A DNA stretch of 64,000 nt from an uncultured Desulfobacterales bacterium (GCA_938048455.1 CALIUY010000002.1:1-64000), one strand, 5' to 3'; positions 10,560 through 21,154 are shown, numbered from the stretch's first letter. Notes: generated by a model from the sequence alone, not told the origin. Made by a program: numbers and translations.

Positions 10560-11509
10560 GCGCTCCCTCTGAACCGACGCCCTTCCCCCTGCGGGAGGCG
10601 GTGCGCTCTTTTCTTGAAGCGCTTCCTTCCGAGAAAGGCTATTCCGTCCATACCTGCCGCGCCTACGCCCACGATCTCGAGGAGTTCCTCGCGTTTCTCG
10701 AGGAGTCGGGCCTGCCGCCTGCCGGAAACGGCGCCGGAGTCGAGGCCCCCCGGCCTCAGGAAATCACGGCGGTCGCGATCCGGGGGTATCTCGCCAGGCT
10801 CCATCGCAAAAACCAGAAATCGAGCATCGCGCGCAAGCTTTCGACGCTGCGAAGCTTTTTCAAGTTCCTGGTGAAAAAAGGCGTTCTCGAGAAGAGCCCC
10901 GTCGAGGGCGTTCTCACCCCGAAGCGCGGCCGGGCGCTCCCCTCGGTGTTGACGGTGGATGCGGTCTTCGGTCTTCTCGAGACGATCGAGCCGGATACGG
11001 TTCTCGCCGCGCGGAACCGGGCGATGTTCGAAACCCTCTACTCCTGCGGTCTGCGGGTCTCCGAACTGACGGGACTGAACGTGGGGGACGTCGACGCCGC
11101 GGGAGGCACCGTGCGCGTGCGCGGCAAGGGCGCTCGCGAGCGAGTGGTCCCGATCGGGAGAAAGGCGATCGAGGCGATCGCCGCCTACCGCGGGATGCTC
11201 GTGGAAAGGGAGGCGTTTCGGCGCGAGTCCTCGGCGCCGCTTTTTCTGAACCGCCGGGGGGGGAGACTGACCGGCCGTTCGGTCGCTCGGATTCTCAAGA
11301 AACTGGCCGAGCTCTGCGGTATCCCCACGCCGATTTCGCCGCACACGCTGCGGCATACTTTCGCCACGCACATGCTCGATGCCGGGACCGATCTGCGCGG
11401 CGTGCAGGAGATGCTCGGCCACAAAAGCCTTTCCACCACGCAGAAATACACCCACGTGAGCATCGACCGCCTGATGGAAACCTACGACCGCGCCCACCCG
11501 CGGAAATAG
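10553..11509 (+). CDS. xerC: Tyrosine recombinase XerC
   Basis: [62 protein letters not shown]; adjacent to hslVU. Confidence 0.93.
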   Translation: MVSAPSEPTPFPLREAVRSFLEALPSEKGYSVHTCRAYAHDLEEFLAFLEESGLPPAGNGAGVEAPRPQEITAVAIRGYLARLHRKNQKSSIARKLSTLRSFFKFLVKKGVLEKSPVEGVLTPKRGRALPSVLTVDAVFGLLETIEPDTVLAARNRAMFETLYSCGLRVSELTGLNVGDVDAAGGTVRVRGKGARERVVPIGRKAIEAIAAYRGMLVEREAFRRESSAPLFLNRRGGRLTGRSVARILKKLAELCGIPTPISPHTLRHTFATHMLDAGTDLRGVQEMLGHKSLSTTQKYTHVSIDRLMETYDRAHPRK

Positions 11510-11521
11510 AGACCCTTTGCC

Positions 11522-12088
11522 ATGAACGACGGATTTCAGGCGCCCCCGGGCATGATGCGTATGCACGGTACGACGGTGCTCGCCGTGAGGCACCGCGGCC
11601 GCACCGCGGTCGCCGGCGACGGCCAGGTGACGCTGCACGACCGGGTGATCAAGCAGCGCGCGCGGAAAGTTCGGCGCATCTATCACGACCGCATTCTCGT
11701 CGGCTTCGCCGGCGCGACCGCCGACGCCCTGAGCCTCTCCGAGCGGTTGCAGGAAAAGCTCGAGCGTTACAACGGGAATTTGCCGCGGGCCGCCGCCGAG
11801 CTCGCCCGCGACTGGCGGACGGACAAAGTCCTCCGGCGCCTCGAGGCCGTGATGGTCGCGGCCGACGAGGCTCATCTCTACGTCCTCTCGGGGAGCGGGG
11901 ATGTGATCGAGCCCGACGAGGGAGTGATCGGGATCGGCTCCGGCGGAGCCGCCGCCCATGCCGCGGCCGTCGCTCTCCTGCGGCACTCGGACCTCGCGGC
12001 GCGCGAAATCGCCGAGGAGGCGGTGCGCATCGCCGCCGGGATCTGCATCTACACGAACGATTCCGTGACCGTGGAGGAGATCGGCTGA
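11522..12088 (+). CDS. hslV: ATP-dependent protease subunit HslV (start may be internal, e.g. at MRMHGTT)
   Basis: [67 protein letters not shown]. Confidence 0.95.
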   Translation: MNDGFQAPPGMMRMHGTTVLAVRHRGRTAVAGDGQVTLHDRVIKQRARKVRRIYHDRILVGFAGATADALSLSERLQEKLERYNGNLPRAAAELARDWRTDKVLRRLEAVMVAADEAHLYVLSGSGDVIEPDEGVIGIGSGGAAAHAAAVALLRHSDLAAREIAEEAVRIAAGICIYTNDSVTVEEIG

Positions 12089-13497
12089 TGGCGAACCCGC
12101 CCGTCGCCGGACCCCTCGTCGCCGCCCGCGCCCTCAAGCCCGCGGAAATCGTCGCCGCGCTCGATGCCTACATCGTCGGGCAGGAGCGGGCCAAGCGCGC
12201 CGTCGCCGTCGCCCTGCGCAACCGCTACCGGCGCCAGCAGGTGCCCCCCGAGCTGCGCGAGGAGATCGCCCCGAAGAACATCATTCTCATCGGACCGACC
12301 GGCGTGGGAAAGACCGAGATCGCCCGACGCCTCTCGATGTTGACCGACTCGCCCTTCCACAAGGTCGAGGCCTCCAAGTTCACCGAAGTGGGCTATGTGG
12401 GCCGTGATGTGGAATCCATGGTGCGCGAACTCGTCGACTTGACGATCGGCGCTTTCCGCGCCCGCGAGCAGGAGACCGTACGCGACAAGGCGCGGCTGCT
12501 CGCCGAAGAGCGGCTGCTCGACCTGCTGCTCCCCGCCACGGGGCCGCGGGGCTTCGGGCGGGCTCCGGCGGCGGCGCCGCATGCGGTCGAGGAGACGGCC
12601 GCCCACGCCGAGGCCACCTCCACACGGGAGAAGCTGCGCGGGATGCTCCGCGAAGGGAAGTTGGATGAGCGCATCGTCGAGGTGGAAACGGCCGACACTC
12701 CGGTACCGCTCGTCGAGGTCTTTTCGAATACGGGTTTCGAGGAGCTGGGCATCCAGTTCAAGGACATGCTCGGCAACCTCTTTCCCCGCTCGGTGAAAAA
12801 GCGGCGCCTCAAGGTGCCCGAGGCGCTCGAGGTGCTGACCCAGCAGGAGTCCCAGCGGCTGATCGACCAGGACCGGGTCGTGCGCCGGGCGATCGAGCGT
12901 GTCGAGCAGGCCGGGATTCTCTTCATCGACGAGATCGACAAGATCGTCTCCCGCGGAGGCGGAGGCCACGGACCGGAGGTCTCCCGCGAGGGGGTGCAGC
13001 GGGATCTCTTGCCGATCGTCGAGGGCTGCACCGTGAACACGAAGTACGGTCCGGTCAAGACCGACCACATCCTCTTCATCGCCGCCGGCGCCTTCCACAC
13101 GGTGAAACCCGCGGATCTCATCCCCGAGCTCCAGGGCCGTTTCCCGATCCGGGTCGAGCTCTCTGCGCTGGGCCAAGAGGAGTTCGTGCGCATCCTGACC
13201 GAGCCGCGCAACGCGCTTCTCCTCCAGTACCGTGCCCTGCTCGCCACCGAGGGGATCGAGCTCGAGATTCTGCCCGAGGCGGTCGAGGAGATCGCGCGCA
13301 TCGCCCACGAGGTGAACGCGCGCACCGAAAACATCGGCGCCCGGCGGCTGCACACGATTCTCGAGCGGCTCCTCGAGGATGTCCTCTTCGACGCCCCCGA
13401 CCTTTCCGAAAAGCGCGTGGTGGTCGACCGCGCCTTCGTCGCGGGACGATTGAAAGACGTGGCCGAAAACGAGGATCTCAGCCGCTACATTCTTTGA
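12088..13497 (+). CDS. hslU: HslU ATPase subunit of HslVU protease
   Basis: [57 protein letters not shown] overlap with hslV. Confidence 0.96.
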   Translation: MANPPVAGPLVAARALKPAEIVAALDAYIVGQERAKRAVAVALRNRYRRQQVPPELREEIAPKNIILIGPTGVGKTEIARRLSMLTDSPFHKVEASKFTEVGYVGRDVESMVRELVDLTIGAFRAREQETVRDKARLLAEERLLDLLLPATGPRGFGRAPAAAPHAVEETAAHAEATSTREKLRGMLREGKLDERIVEVETADTPVPLVEVFSNTGFEELGIQFKDMLGNLFPRSVKKRRLKVPEALEVLTQQESQRLIDQDRVVRRAIERVEQAGILFIDEIDKIVSRGGGGHGPEVSREGVQRDLLPIVEGCTVNTKYGPVKTDHILFIAAGAFHTVKPADLIPELQGRFPIRVELSALGQEEFVRILTEPRNALLLQYRALLATEGIELEILPEAVEEIARIAHEVNARTENIGARRLHTILERLLEDVLFDAPDLSEKRVVVDRAFVAGRLKDVAENEDLSRYIL

Positions 13498-13514
13498 GGG
13501 GAAGGGAAACTGCG

Positions 13515-14720
13515 ATGGCCTCCGCGACCCTGGAGCGCGCCGAACGCTTTATCGCCCATACGTACAAGCGCATTCCGCTCGTGTTCACGCGCGGCAGCGG
13601 CGCGAGCCTTTGGGACGAGACGGGTCGGCGCTACACCGATTTCGTGGCCGGGATCGCCGTTTGCAACCTTGGCCATGCCCACCCCCGGATCGTCCGGGCG
13701 CTCGGCGAACAGGCCGAGCTTCTCTGGCACGTCTCCAATCTTTACTACACCCGGCCGCAGATCGAGCTCGCCGCCTGGCTCGTCGAGCACAGCTTCGCCG
13801 ACCGGGTCTTCTTCTGCAACAGCGGGGCCGAGGCGAACGAGGCGGCGATCAAGCTCGCGCGCAAATATTTCAAGGACAAGGGCGAGCCCGGCCGCTACCG
13901 CATCGTCTCCATGGAACTCTCTTTCCACGGCCGCACGATGGCGACTCTCTCGGCGACCGGGCAGGAGAAGGTGAAGCACGGCTTCGATCCGCTGCTCGAG
14001 GGCTTCGATTTCGTGCCCTTCGGCGATGTCGAGGCGCTGCGCCGCGCGATCGGCAAGCAGACCGCCGCCGTCCTGCTCGAGCCCATCCAGGGCGAGGGCG
14101 GTGTGCGCCGGCCGGAGCCCGGATATCTTGCGGCCGTGCGCGCGCTCTGCGATGAGGCGGGGGTGCTGCTCCTCTTCGACGAGATCCAGACGGGGATGGG
14201 AAGGACGGGAACCCTCTTCGCCTACGAGCAGTTTGGCGTCACCCCCGACATCATGACGCTGGCCAAGGCGCTTGCCAACGGTCTGCCCATGGGGGCGATG
14301 CTCGCCCGCGAGGAAATAGCTGCGGCCTTCGGCCCCGGGGCCCACGCCTCGACCTTCGGGGGGACCCCGATCGTCTCCGCCGCCGCCCTCGAGGTCTGCC
14401 GCATTCTGGGCGAGGGCGAAATCCTCGCCCACGCCCGCAAGGTTTCCGCGCATTTCCGCGCCCGGCTCGAGGCGTTGCAAGCCCGGCACCCGCTCGTCGA
14501 GGAGGTGCGCGGGCTGGGGCTGCTTCTGGGCCTCAAGCTTGCCGTCGACGGCGAGCCTTTCGTCCAGGGCTGTCGCGAGGCGGGCTTCCTGATCAATTGT
14601 GTGCAGGGAAACGTGTTGCGCTTCGTTCCCCCGCTCCTCATCGCCGCCGAGGAGATCGACGCGCTCATCGCCTGTCTGGACGGGCTTTTCGAGCGGGCGG
14701 AGCGGGAAAAGAGATCTTGA
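13515..14720 (+). CDS. argD: Acetylornithine aminotransferase
   Basis: FCNSGAEANEAAIKLARKYFKDKG, LLLFDEIQTGMGRTGTLFAYEQFGVTPDIMTLAKALANGLPMGAM; next to argH. Confidence 0.92.
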   Translation: MASATLERAERFIAHTYKRIPLVFTRGSGASLWDETGRRYTDFVAGIAVCNLGHAHPRIVRALGEQAELLWHVSNLYYTRPQIELAAWLVEHSFADRVFFCNSGAEANEAAIKLARKYFKDKGEPGRYRIVSMELSFHGRTMATLSATGQEKVKHGFDPLLEGFDFVPFGDVEALRRAIGKQTAAVLLEPIQGEGGVRRPEPGYLAAVRALCDEAGVLLLFDEIQTGMGRTGTLFAYEQFGVTPDIMTLAKALANGLPMGAMLAREEIAAAFGPGAHASTFGGTPIVSAAALEVCRILGEGEILAHARKVSAHFRARLEALQARHPLVEEVRGLGLLLGLKLAVDGEPFVQGCREAGFLINCVQGNVLRFVPPLLIAAEEIDALIACLDGLFERAEREKRS

Positions 14721-14726
14721 AACGCC

Positions 14727-16124
14727 ATGGCCGAGAAACTCTGGAAAGGACGCTTCAGTGAGAAAACGGCTCCGGTGGTCGAGCGGTTTACCTCCTCGAT
14801 CGACTTTGACCGCCGGCTCTACCGCTACGACATCGAGGGGAGCATCGCTCACTGCCGGTTGCTCGCCCGCGCCGGGATCCTGACCCCCGAGGAGGAGGAG
14901 GCGCTGATCGACGGGCTGAACCGGGTACGCCGCGAAATCGAAAACGGGACCCTCGCCTTCGACGACACCCTCGAGGACATCCACACCCACGTCGAGGCCC
15001 GCCTGACCGAGCTCGTGGGCAAGGCCTCGCCGAAGCTTCACACCGGCCGCAGCCGCAACGATCAGGTGGCGCTCGATCTGCGCCTCTATCTTCGGGATGT
15101 CGTGGACGAAGCCGTGAGGCGGCTGGAGGATCTGCAGCGGGTGCTCGTGCGCCTGGCGCGCGAGCACTTCGAGGTGCTCCTTCCCGGCTATACGCATCTG
15201 CAGCGGGCGCAGCCGGTCAGGCTCGCGCACCATTTTCTCGCCTACGTCGAGATGTTTGCGCGCGATGTCGCGCGGCTGCTCGCCTGCCGCGGGCGGGTGA
15301 ACGTGCTCCCCTTGGGTGCCGCGGCGCTCGCGGGAACGGCCTACCCCCTCGACCGCGCTTATGCCGCGGAGCTTCTGGGTTTTGAGGGGATTTCCGCGAA
15401 CAGCCTCGATGCCGTCTCCGACCGCGACTTCGTGATCGAGTTTCTGGCGGCGGCCTCGATCTGCATGATGCACTTGAGCCGCTTTTCCGAGGAACTCGTG
15501 CTCTGGTCCTCGAGCGAGTTTCACTTCATCGAGCTTCCCGATGCCTTTGCGACCGGAAGCAGCATCATGCCGCAGAAGAAGAACCCCGATGTGCCCGAGC
15601 TCGTGCGCGGCAAGACCGGACGCGTCTACGGGCACCTCCTTGCCCAGCTCACGATGATGAAGGGACTGCCCTTGTCCTACAACCGCGATCTCCAGGAGGA
15701 CAAGCCGGCCCTCTTCGATGCGGCCGACACGCTGCTTTCCTGCCTTGAGGTCTTCGGCCAGATGCTCCCCGGGCTGCGCATCCGGCGCGAGCGGATGGAG
15801 GCGGCGCTGCGCTCGGGGTATCTCAACGCGACCGAGATGGCCGACTACCTCGTGCGCAAGGGGCTTGCCTTCCGTGAGGCCCATCACGTCACGGGCGAGG
15901 CCGTGCGCCTGGCGATCGAGAAGGGCTGCGAGCTGAACGAGCTGCCGCTGGCCGAGCTGCGGCGTTTCTCCAAGCTGATCGAGGAGGATCTCTTCGCCTG
16001 CCTCGAGCCGCGAAGCGCGGTCGAGCGGCGGGCGGTCGTCGGCGGCACGGCGGGGCCGGCGGTCCAGTCGGCGCTCGAGGCCGCCGAGAGACGGCTCGGC
16101 ATGGCCGGGGAAGGCGATGGGTGA
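14727..16124 (+). CDS. argH: Argininosuccinate lyase
   Basis: LWKGRFSEKTAPVVERFTSSIDFDRRLYRYDIEGSIAH, GSSIMPQKKNPDVPELVRGKTGRVYG. Confidence 0.96.
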   Translation: MAEKLWKGRFSEKTAPVVERFTSSIDFDRRLYRYDIEGSIAHCRLLARAGILTPEEEEALIDGLNRVRREIENGTLAFDDTLEDIHTHVEARLTELVGKASPKLHTGRSRNDQVALDLRLYLRDVVDEAVRRLEDLQRVLVRLAREHFEVLLPGYTHLQRAQPVRLAHHFLAYVEMFARDVARLLACRGRVNVLPLGAAALAGTAYPLDRAYAAELLGFEGISANSLDAVSDRDFVIEFLAAASICMMHLSRFSEELVLWSSSEFHFIELPDAFATGSSIMPQKKNPDVPELVRGKTGRVYGHLLAQLTMMKGLPLSYNRDLQEDKPALFDAADTLLSCLEVFGQMLPGLRIRRERMEAALRSGYLNATEMADYLVRKGLAFREAHHVTGEAVRLAIEKGCELNELPLAELRRFSKLIEEDLFACLEPRSAVERRAVVGGTAGPAVQSALEAAERRLGMAGEGDG

Positions 16125-16572
16125 GTTGAGCGGCGGAAGAGGGCTTTGCCTCCTCCTTGCGGGCCTGCTCCTGCTCAGTCCGGCCGCGGCCGGCTGCGGG
16201 CGCAAGATGCTTCCTATCCGTCCCGGCTCCTACCCTCCGCCGGCGGTGGTCAACTTCGGGTATACATGGGGCGAGGGCGAGAGCCTGGTTCTCTTTTGGG
16301 AGGCGCCCGCTCCCCGAAACGAAAAGGAGAGCCCGGCCGCGGGCTTCCGGGTGCTGCGGGCCCGTCTGCGATACGAGGAGGAGAGCTGCCGCGGCTGCTC
16401 CGTGCGCTTCGAGGTGGTCGGGCAGGTGAGGGCGGAGAGCCGAGAAGCGGACGGAGGCTTCCGTTTCGTCGACCGGCCCGAGCCCGGATTTCTCTATCGC
16501 TACAAGATCATCGCTCACTCGGCCGAGGGTTTGGCTTCCCGGGAATCGGCCGTGCTGCAACCCCGGCGTTGA
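16117..16572 (+). CDS. Small lipoprotein with LptM/YifL-like N-terminal motif and fibronectin III-like remainder
   Basis: Signal and lipobox LLLLSPAAAGCGRKMLPIRPGSYPPPAVVNF; overlaps argH stop. Confidence 0.65.
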   Translation: MGELSGGRGLCLLLAGLLLLSPAAAGCGRKMLPIRPGSYPPPAVVNFGYTWGEGESLVLFWEAPAPRNEKESPAAGFRVLRARLRYEEESCRGCSVRFEVVGQVRAESREADGGFRFVDRPEPGFLYRYKIIAHSAEGLASRESAVLQPRR

Positions 16573-16601
16573 ACGCCAGCCTTCCCGCCCGGCAGGTTTC
16601 C

Positions 16602-17441
16602 ATGGACGAGATCTCCTTTGCCAAAATGAGCGGCAGCGGAAACGATTTCATCCTGATCGACCACCGCGCCCCCTTCCTGCCCGAGGGCGGGCTTGCCGGA
16701 TTCGTACGCGCCGTCTGCCGCAGGCGCATCTCCATCGGTGCGGACGGAGTGATCCTGATCGAGCCCTCCGAACGCGCGGACTTCCGCTGGCGCTTTTTCA
16801 ACGCCGACGGCAGCAGCGCCGCCATGTGCGGAAACGGGGCCCGCTGTGCGGCGCGCTTCGCCGTCCTCTGCGGCATCGGGGGGCCGGAGGTCTGTTTCGA
16901 GACCGAGGCAGGGACGATCGAGGGGCGGGTCGAGGGGCGCCGCGTGCGGATTCGCCTGACCGACCCCGGGCCGGTCGAGGAAGAGGTGACGCTCGAGCTT
17001 TCCGCAGGGCGATTTCCGGCGCGGCGGATCGACACCGGGGTTCCCCATGCGGTGGTGATCCATCCCGCCGTGGAGGCGCTCGAGGTGGAGAAGCTCGGGG
17101 CCGAGATCCGGAGGCACCCGGCTTTTTCCCCGGAGGGGGTGAACGCCGATTTCATCCGACCCGACGGCCGGGGCGGAATCGTCATCCGGACCTACGAGCG
17201 CGGCGTCGAAGGCGAGACGCTCGCCTGCGGCACGGGGGCCGTGGCCGGGGCGCTCGTCGCCGCGAAAACCCTGAATCTTCGCTCTCCGGTCGAAGCCTTG
17301 ACGCGGGGCGGGGAACGGCTGCGGGTTTTCTTCGAGCAAGCGGGGGGAAGCTTTCACAACGTCTTTCTCGAGGGCGAGGCGAGGCTGATCTACCGCGGCG
17401 TCATGACCCCGGAGGCCTGGGAGCCGGGACCTTCACCGTGA
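16602..17441 (+). CDS. dapF: Diaminopimelate epimerase
   Basis: FAKMSGSGNDFILID, RFFNADGSSAAMCGNGARCAARF, GVEGETLACGTGAVAGAL. Confidence 0.96.
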   Translation: MDEISFAKMSGSGNDFILIDHRAPFLPEGGLAGFVRAVCRRRISIGADGVILIEPSERADFRWRFFNADGSSAAMCGNGARCAARFAVLCGIGGPEVCFETEAGTIEGRVEGRRVRIRLTDPGPVEEEVTLELSAGRFPARRIDTGVPHAVVIHPAVEALEVEKLGAEIRRHPAFSPEGVNADFIRPDGRGGIVIRTYERGVEGETLACGTGAVAGALVAAKTLNLRSPVEALTRGGERLRVFFEQAGGSFHNVFLEGEARLIYRGVMTPEAWEPGPSP

Positions 17442-17941
17442 ACGGCGGCCACAGGATCTTCGTCGGCCTGGGATCCAACCTGGGCGACAAGGTAGAAAAC
17501 GTCTTCTTCGGGATCCGCGCGCTCGAGGAGGGGGAGAGGATCCGCATCACCGGCCGTTCGCGCCTGTACCGCAGCGAACCGGTCGGCTACCTGGAGCAGG
17601 ACTGGTTTGTGAACGCCGTGGTACGGGGCGAGACCGGTCTTTCGCCCGAGGGGGTATTGGCTCGTATGCGAGAGATCGAGCGGCGGGCGGGCAGGACCGA
17701 AGGCGGGGTCCGGTTCGGTCCCCGGATCCTCGATCTCGACCTTCTCTTTTACGACGACCTCGTCGTCGACTTTCCGGGTCTCGTGTTGCCCCACCCGCGG
17801 CTTGCCGAGAGACGGTTTGTTTTGCGGCCGTTGTGTGATATAGACGCCGACATCCGGCATCCTGTGCTCGGCGAAACCGCCCGGGAGCTGCTCCGCCGGC
17901 TTGAGGAAAGCGGCCAGCGGGTGGAAGAGATCCCCTCATGA
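17438..17941 (+). CDS. folK: 2-amino-4-hydroxy-6-hydroxymethyldihydropteridine pyrophosphokinase (GTG start)
   Basis: RIFVGLGSNLGDKVENVFFGIRAL, RFGPRILDLDLLFYDDLVVD, LVLPHPRLAERRFVLRPL; in frame with part of a longer listed ORF. Confidence 0.92.
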   Translation: MNGGHRIFVGLGSNLGDKVENVFFGIRALEEGERIRITGRSRLYRSEPVGYLEQDWFVNAVVRGETGLSPEGVLARMREIERRAGRTEGGVRFGPRILDLDLLFYDDLVVDFPGLVLPHPRLAERRFVLRPLCDIDADIRHPVLGETARELLRRLEESGQRVEEIPS

Positions 17942-18204
17942 TCCGCACCATCGTCATCCTGCTTGCCTGCTATCTTGCCTGGCGGCTGATTCGCGGCTAT
18001 CTCCGGAAGAAACAACCGACCCGAAGCATGCCCGAGGGGCCGCGCGGACGGATCGACGACGTCATGGTGAAGGATCCGCAGTGCGGCACCTACGTCGCCC
18101 GGCGCGACGGGATCGTGGCGAAGACCCCGGAAGGAGAACTCGTCTTCTGCAGTCCCGAATGCCGGGACAAGTACCTCTCCGAGCACGGGCGTTCGGAAGG
18201 CTGA
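17938..18204 (+). CDS. PP0621/YHS-like small membrane protein
   Basis: N-terminal TM; MVKDPQCGTYVARRDGIVAKTPEGELVFCSPECRDKYL metal-binding-like Cys pattern. Confidence 0.7.
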   Translation: MIRTIVILLACYLAWRLIRGYLRKKQPTRSMPEGPRGRIDDVMVKDPQCGTYVARRDGIVAKTPEGELVFCSPECRDKYLSEHGRSEG

Positions 18205-18218
18205 AGCGGTCATCGGCG

Positions 18219-18884
18219 ATGGACTCCTCGAACCTCACCTCCGCACACGCCTCGGCCGGCGATCCTTCCGAGTCGCGGGCGCAGGGGGTGGATGCCTCCG
18301 TATCGGCGGCCCCGCTTCAAAACGGCGTCTGGCAGCGCCTGCTCAGCACCGCCAACCACCCGAACGGCCTCACCCTGATCCGCATCGCGCTCATTCCCTT
18401 CATTATCCTCTTCTTTTCGTTTCCGGAGGTCCCCTTCCTTTGCCTGACGGCGGCGATCGTCTTTGCGATCGCCGCCCTGACCGACTGGTATGACGGGTTC
18501 CTCGCCCGGCGGCAGGGGAAGATCACTTTCATGGGGATCGCCCTCGACCCGGTTGCGGACAAGCTGCTCACCTGCTCGGCCTTCATCATGCTCGCCTCTC
18601 ACGGCTGGGTCCCCGCCTGGATGGTCTGCCTGATCGTGGGCCGCGAGCTTGCGGTCACCGGGCTGCGAAGCGTTCTTGCCGGACGGAGCCTGGACATCTC
18701 GGCCTCACATCTGGGCAAGCTCAAAACCGGCTTCCAGATCGCCGCCATCATCCCCCTGATGATCCATTACCCCTTTCTTGGGCTCGACACGCAGCTGATC
18801 GGCTGGAGCCTTCTCTGGCCCGCTCTGGGGTTTACGGTTTGGTCGGGGGCCGACTACTACCTGAAGTTCAAGCGCATGATCTGA
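18219..18884 (+). CDS. pgsA: CDP-diacylglycerol--glycerol-3-phosphate 3-phosphatidyltransferase
   Basis: LTDWYDGFLARRQGKITFMGIALDPVADKLLTCSAF: CDP-alcohol phosphatidyltransferase motif. Confidence 0.93.
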   Translation: MDSSNLTSAHASAGDPSESRAQGVDASVSAAPLQNGVWQRLLSTANHPNGLTLIRIALIPFIILFFSFPEVPFLCLTAAIVFAIAALTDWYDGFLARRQGKITFMGIALDPVADKLLTCSAFIMLASHGWVPAWMVCLIVGRELAVTGLRSVLAGRSLDISASHLGKLKTGFQIAAIIPLMIHYPFLGLDTQLIGWSLLWPALGFTVWSGADYYLKFKRMI

Positions 18885-18890
18885 ATCCTG

Positions 18891-18919
18891 TTGACAAACC
18901 CCGTGGGAGAGGATATCAA
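18891..18919 (+). promoter_or_regulatory. Sigma70-type promoter for tRNA-Gly (TTGACA-17 bp-TATCAA)
   Basis: TTGACA at 18891-18896 and TATCAA at 18914-18919, ~15 nt before tRNA-Gly. Confidence 0.6.
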
Positions 18920-18934
18920 AACAGGCTGTTTCGA

Positions 18935-19009
18935 GCGGGAATAACTCAGTGGTAGAGTGCGACCTTGCCAAGGTCGAAGTCGCGGGTTCAAATCCCGTTT
19001 CCCGCTCCA
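18935..19009 (+). tRNA. tRNA-Gly (GCC)
   Basis: gcgggaa...ttcccgc acceptor stem, anticodon stem-loop gaccttGCCaaggtc, T-arm ggttcaaatcc, encoded CCA. Confidence 0.95.
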
Positions 19010-19018
19010 TTTTTTTTA

Positions 19019-19093
19019 GGCGGCATAGCCAAGTGGGAAGGCAGTGGTCTGCAAAACCACTATTCCCCGGTTCGAATCCGGGTGCCGCCTCCA
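19019..19093 (+). tRNA. tRNA-Cys (GCA)
   Basis: ggcggca...tgccgcc acceptor stem, anticodon stem-loop gtggtctGCAaaaccac, T-arm ggttcgaatcc, encoded CCA. Confidence 0.95.
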
Positions 19094-19197
19094 CACCTAT
19101 GCCCGGAATTCGGCAAAGCGAGATCCGTGAAGCGCGGAAGAGGAAGGCCAAGCGCGGATCGGGAAAACGGTGTGCCGAATTTTTTTTGCCCCTCCCG

Positions 19198-20652
19198 TCA
19201 CGAACTCTCCATCGCCTCGGCCGATGACGCCTTCGGGCCTCCGAGCGCAAGCGATTTGCCGCGCGTGCGCTTCATGCGTTCGATGGCGATGCGGATCGAT
19301 TCCTGCATGCGGCCGATGGCGGCGGCAAGCTCGCCGATTTCGTTCTTGGAGCGAACCGCGATGCGTACCTCCAGGTCTCCCGTCGAGATCCGCTCCGCAG
19401 CCTCCGTGAGTTCCCGGATCGGCCTGACGATCGCCCGGCTCGAAAGCACGGCGACCAGGAGCACCAGCGCCACCGTGGCGGCCAGGAGGGCGGCGGCGAA
19501 GATCATCGCCTCACGAATGAGGGCGAACACCTCCTCTTCATCCTGCTGGATGGCGACCTTCCAGCTCAGGCGGGTGGCCTGAACGAAGCCCACTTTTTCC
19601 GATCCGTTCTCTTGAAAACGGATCATGCCCGGTCCTTCCGTCTGGAAACGAGCGATGAGCGGGTGGCCGGAGAGGTTCTTCTCGGAGCGGGTCAAGCTTT
19701 CGTCCTGGTGGGCGACGACCTTGCCCGTCTGGTCCACCAGGAAGGCCAAGCCGCTTTTCCCTTTTCGCCATTTGGCGATCTGATCGGAGATCGCCTCGAC
19801 ATGCATCGCCGAGCAGAGCGCGCCGATCACTCGCTCGCCATCGCGGATGGGCACGGCGAGGATGAGGGCGGGCTTGCCGGAGGTGCGGCCGATGAGGGTC
19901 TGCCAGGAGAACGGTTTTTTCTCGCGCACCACGTCCTTGTAGTATTGACGGTCGGAGTAATCCGTCAGCGGTTTGCCGTCGCTTCGCGAAATGTTCCTCC
20001 CGGCTTCGTCGACCGTGAACACGAGATATTTCCAAGGGTAGTTCGCCTGAATGCTCTTGAGAAGCGGCTCCTGGTTCGCCGGCGCCATGGACCGCATGGC
20101 CTCCAGATCCGCCGCGGTCTGAAGGATGCGCAAGTTTTTGTCCACCCACTCGTCCACCTGGGCGGTGAGGCCCGAGACGATCTGCCGGCCCGTGTGATCG
20201 GTTTCGGCTTCCATTCGCTGCATGGTCTCAAAATGGACGACGACCGCATAGATGGACAGGGGAAGCAGACTCGCCAAAAGCATGAAGAGGGCCACCTTGC
20301 CGGTCAACCCCGAGAAGGCGGACCTGCGGCGCGGGGTTTCCTCGGGCAATAGATCTTCGACCGCTGCCACATTTGCCGGGGCGTCAAGGAGCTGCGGTTT
20401 CTTCGGGGGAAGAGAAGCCGCCTCCGGGGGCGCTTTGGGCTTTCTCTCGACGGCGGCCACTTCCCCCACGGCGCTCGGGCCGAGGGCGCGGGTGGCGAAG
20501 AACGAGGCCCAGCTCTGGCCGGGCTTTTTGGTGAGCGGTTCCTTGTAGCCGCAGGCCGAGCACTTGAAGGCGATCTTGTCGCGGGCGTCGCTCAGGGTTT
20601 CAGGATCGACGATTTTGAAATCCTTGCCGCATTTCGTGCACCGGATGTTCAT
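19198..20652 (-). CDS. Zinc-ribbon / Cache / HAMP sensor lacking a recognisable output domain
   Basis: MNIRCTKCGKDFKIVDPETLSDARDKIAFKCSACGY (MJ0042-like zinc finger), two TM segments flanking a Cache-like domain, HAMP RAIVRPIRELTEAAERISTGDLEVRI, ends ~40 aa later. Confidence 0.75.
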   Translation of the reverse strand: MNIRCTKCGKDFKIVDPETLSDARDKIAFKCSACGYKEPLTKKPGQSWASFFATRALGPSAVGEVAAVERKPKAPPEAASLPPKKPQLLDAPANVAAVEDLLPEETPRRRSAFSGLTGKVALFMLLASLLPLSIYAVVVHFETMQRMEAETDHTGRQIVSGLTAQVDEWVDKNLRILQTAADLEAMRSMAPANQEPLLKSIQANYPWKYLVFTVDEAGRNISRSDGKPLTDYSDRQYYKDVVREKKPFSWQTLIGRTSGKPALILAVPIRDGERVIGALCSAMHVEAISDQIAKWRKGKSGLAFLVDQTGKVVAHQDESLTRSEKNLSGHPLIARFQTEGPGMIRFQENGSEKVGFVQATRLSWKVAIQQDEEEVFALIREAMIFAAALLAATVALVLLVAVLSSRAIVRPIRELTEAAERISTGDLEVRIAVRSKNEIGELAAAIGRMQESIRIAIERMKRTRGKSLALGGPKASSAEAMESS

Positions 20653-20686
20653 GGCGCCGGGCTCCTTTTCAATCAAAGGCTTTTCT

Positions 20687-21154
20687 TCAGGCCGCCGACG
20701 GATTCAAGGTTTGCATCAGTTCGGACATGCGACGGCGGAAGGCTTGGGCCATTTCGGGGTTCTTGATTTCCGCGCAGAGATCGTCGGTCAGGGCGGGAAA
20801 GAGCCGCACGGGGAAATCCTCGGCGGCATGGCCCATGGCCTCGATCTTCTCGATCAAAACGAATTCGCCCAAGGGGCCGAGGATCTTGATCATCCACCCC
20901 TGGATCCGCTGCAAGAGCTCCAGCGGCACCCGCGGCTCGAAGAGGGCGACGAGTTCCTGTTTTTCGAGTTCCTTGACGGCCTTGGCGACTTCATCGAGCC
21001 GCATCCCCAGACGCCGGCCGATTTCCTCGAGGGTGCGCCTGCCGTCGATTTCCAGCAGCACCCGCAGCGACGCCCCCGAAAGCAGCTTGACATCGCTTTC
21101 ACTGAAATTCGTTGTGCGGCGATAGACACTATCGTCGGCGAGGGGCTGTCCCAT
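20687..21154 (-). CDS. Winged-helix-like hypothetical protein
   Basis: LSGASLRVLLEIDGRRTLEEIGRRLGMRLDEVAKAVKELEKQELVALFEPR resembles a wHTH segment; conserved-looking C-terminal helical domain. Confidence 0.55.
   Translation of the reverse strand: MGQPLADDSVYRRTTNFSESDVKLLSGASLRVLLEIDGRRTLEEIGRRLGMRLDEVAKAVKELEKQELVALFEPRVPLELLQRIQGWMIKILGPLGEFVLIEKIEAMGHAAEDFPVRLFPALTDDLCAEIKNPEMAQAFRRRMSELMQTLNPSAA

Noticed and set aside
13485-16205. 906-aa minus-strand ORF opposite argD/argH
   Set aside because: Both plus-strand genes are clearly conserved enzymes; the minus frame is a high-GC artefact.
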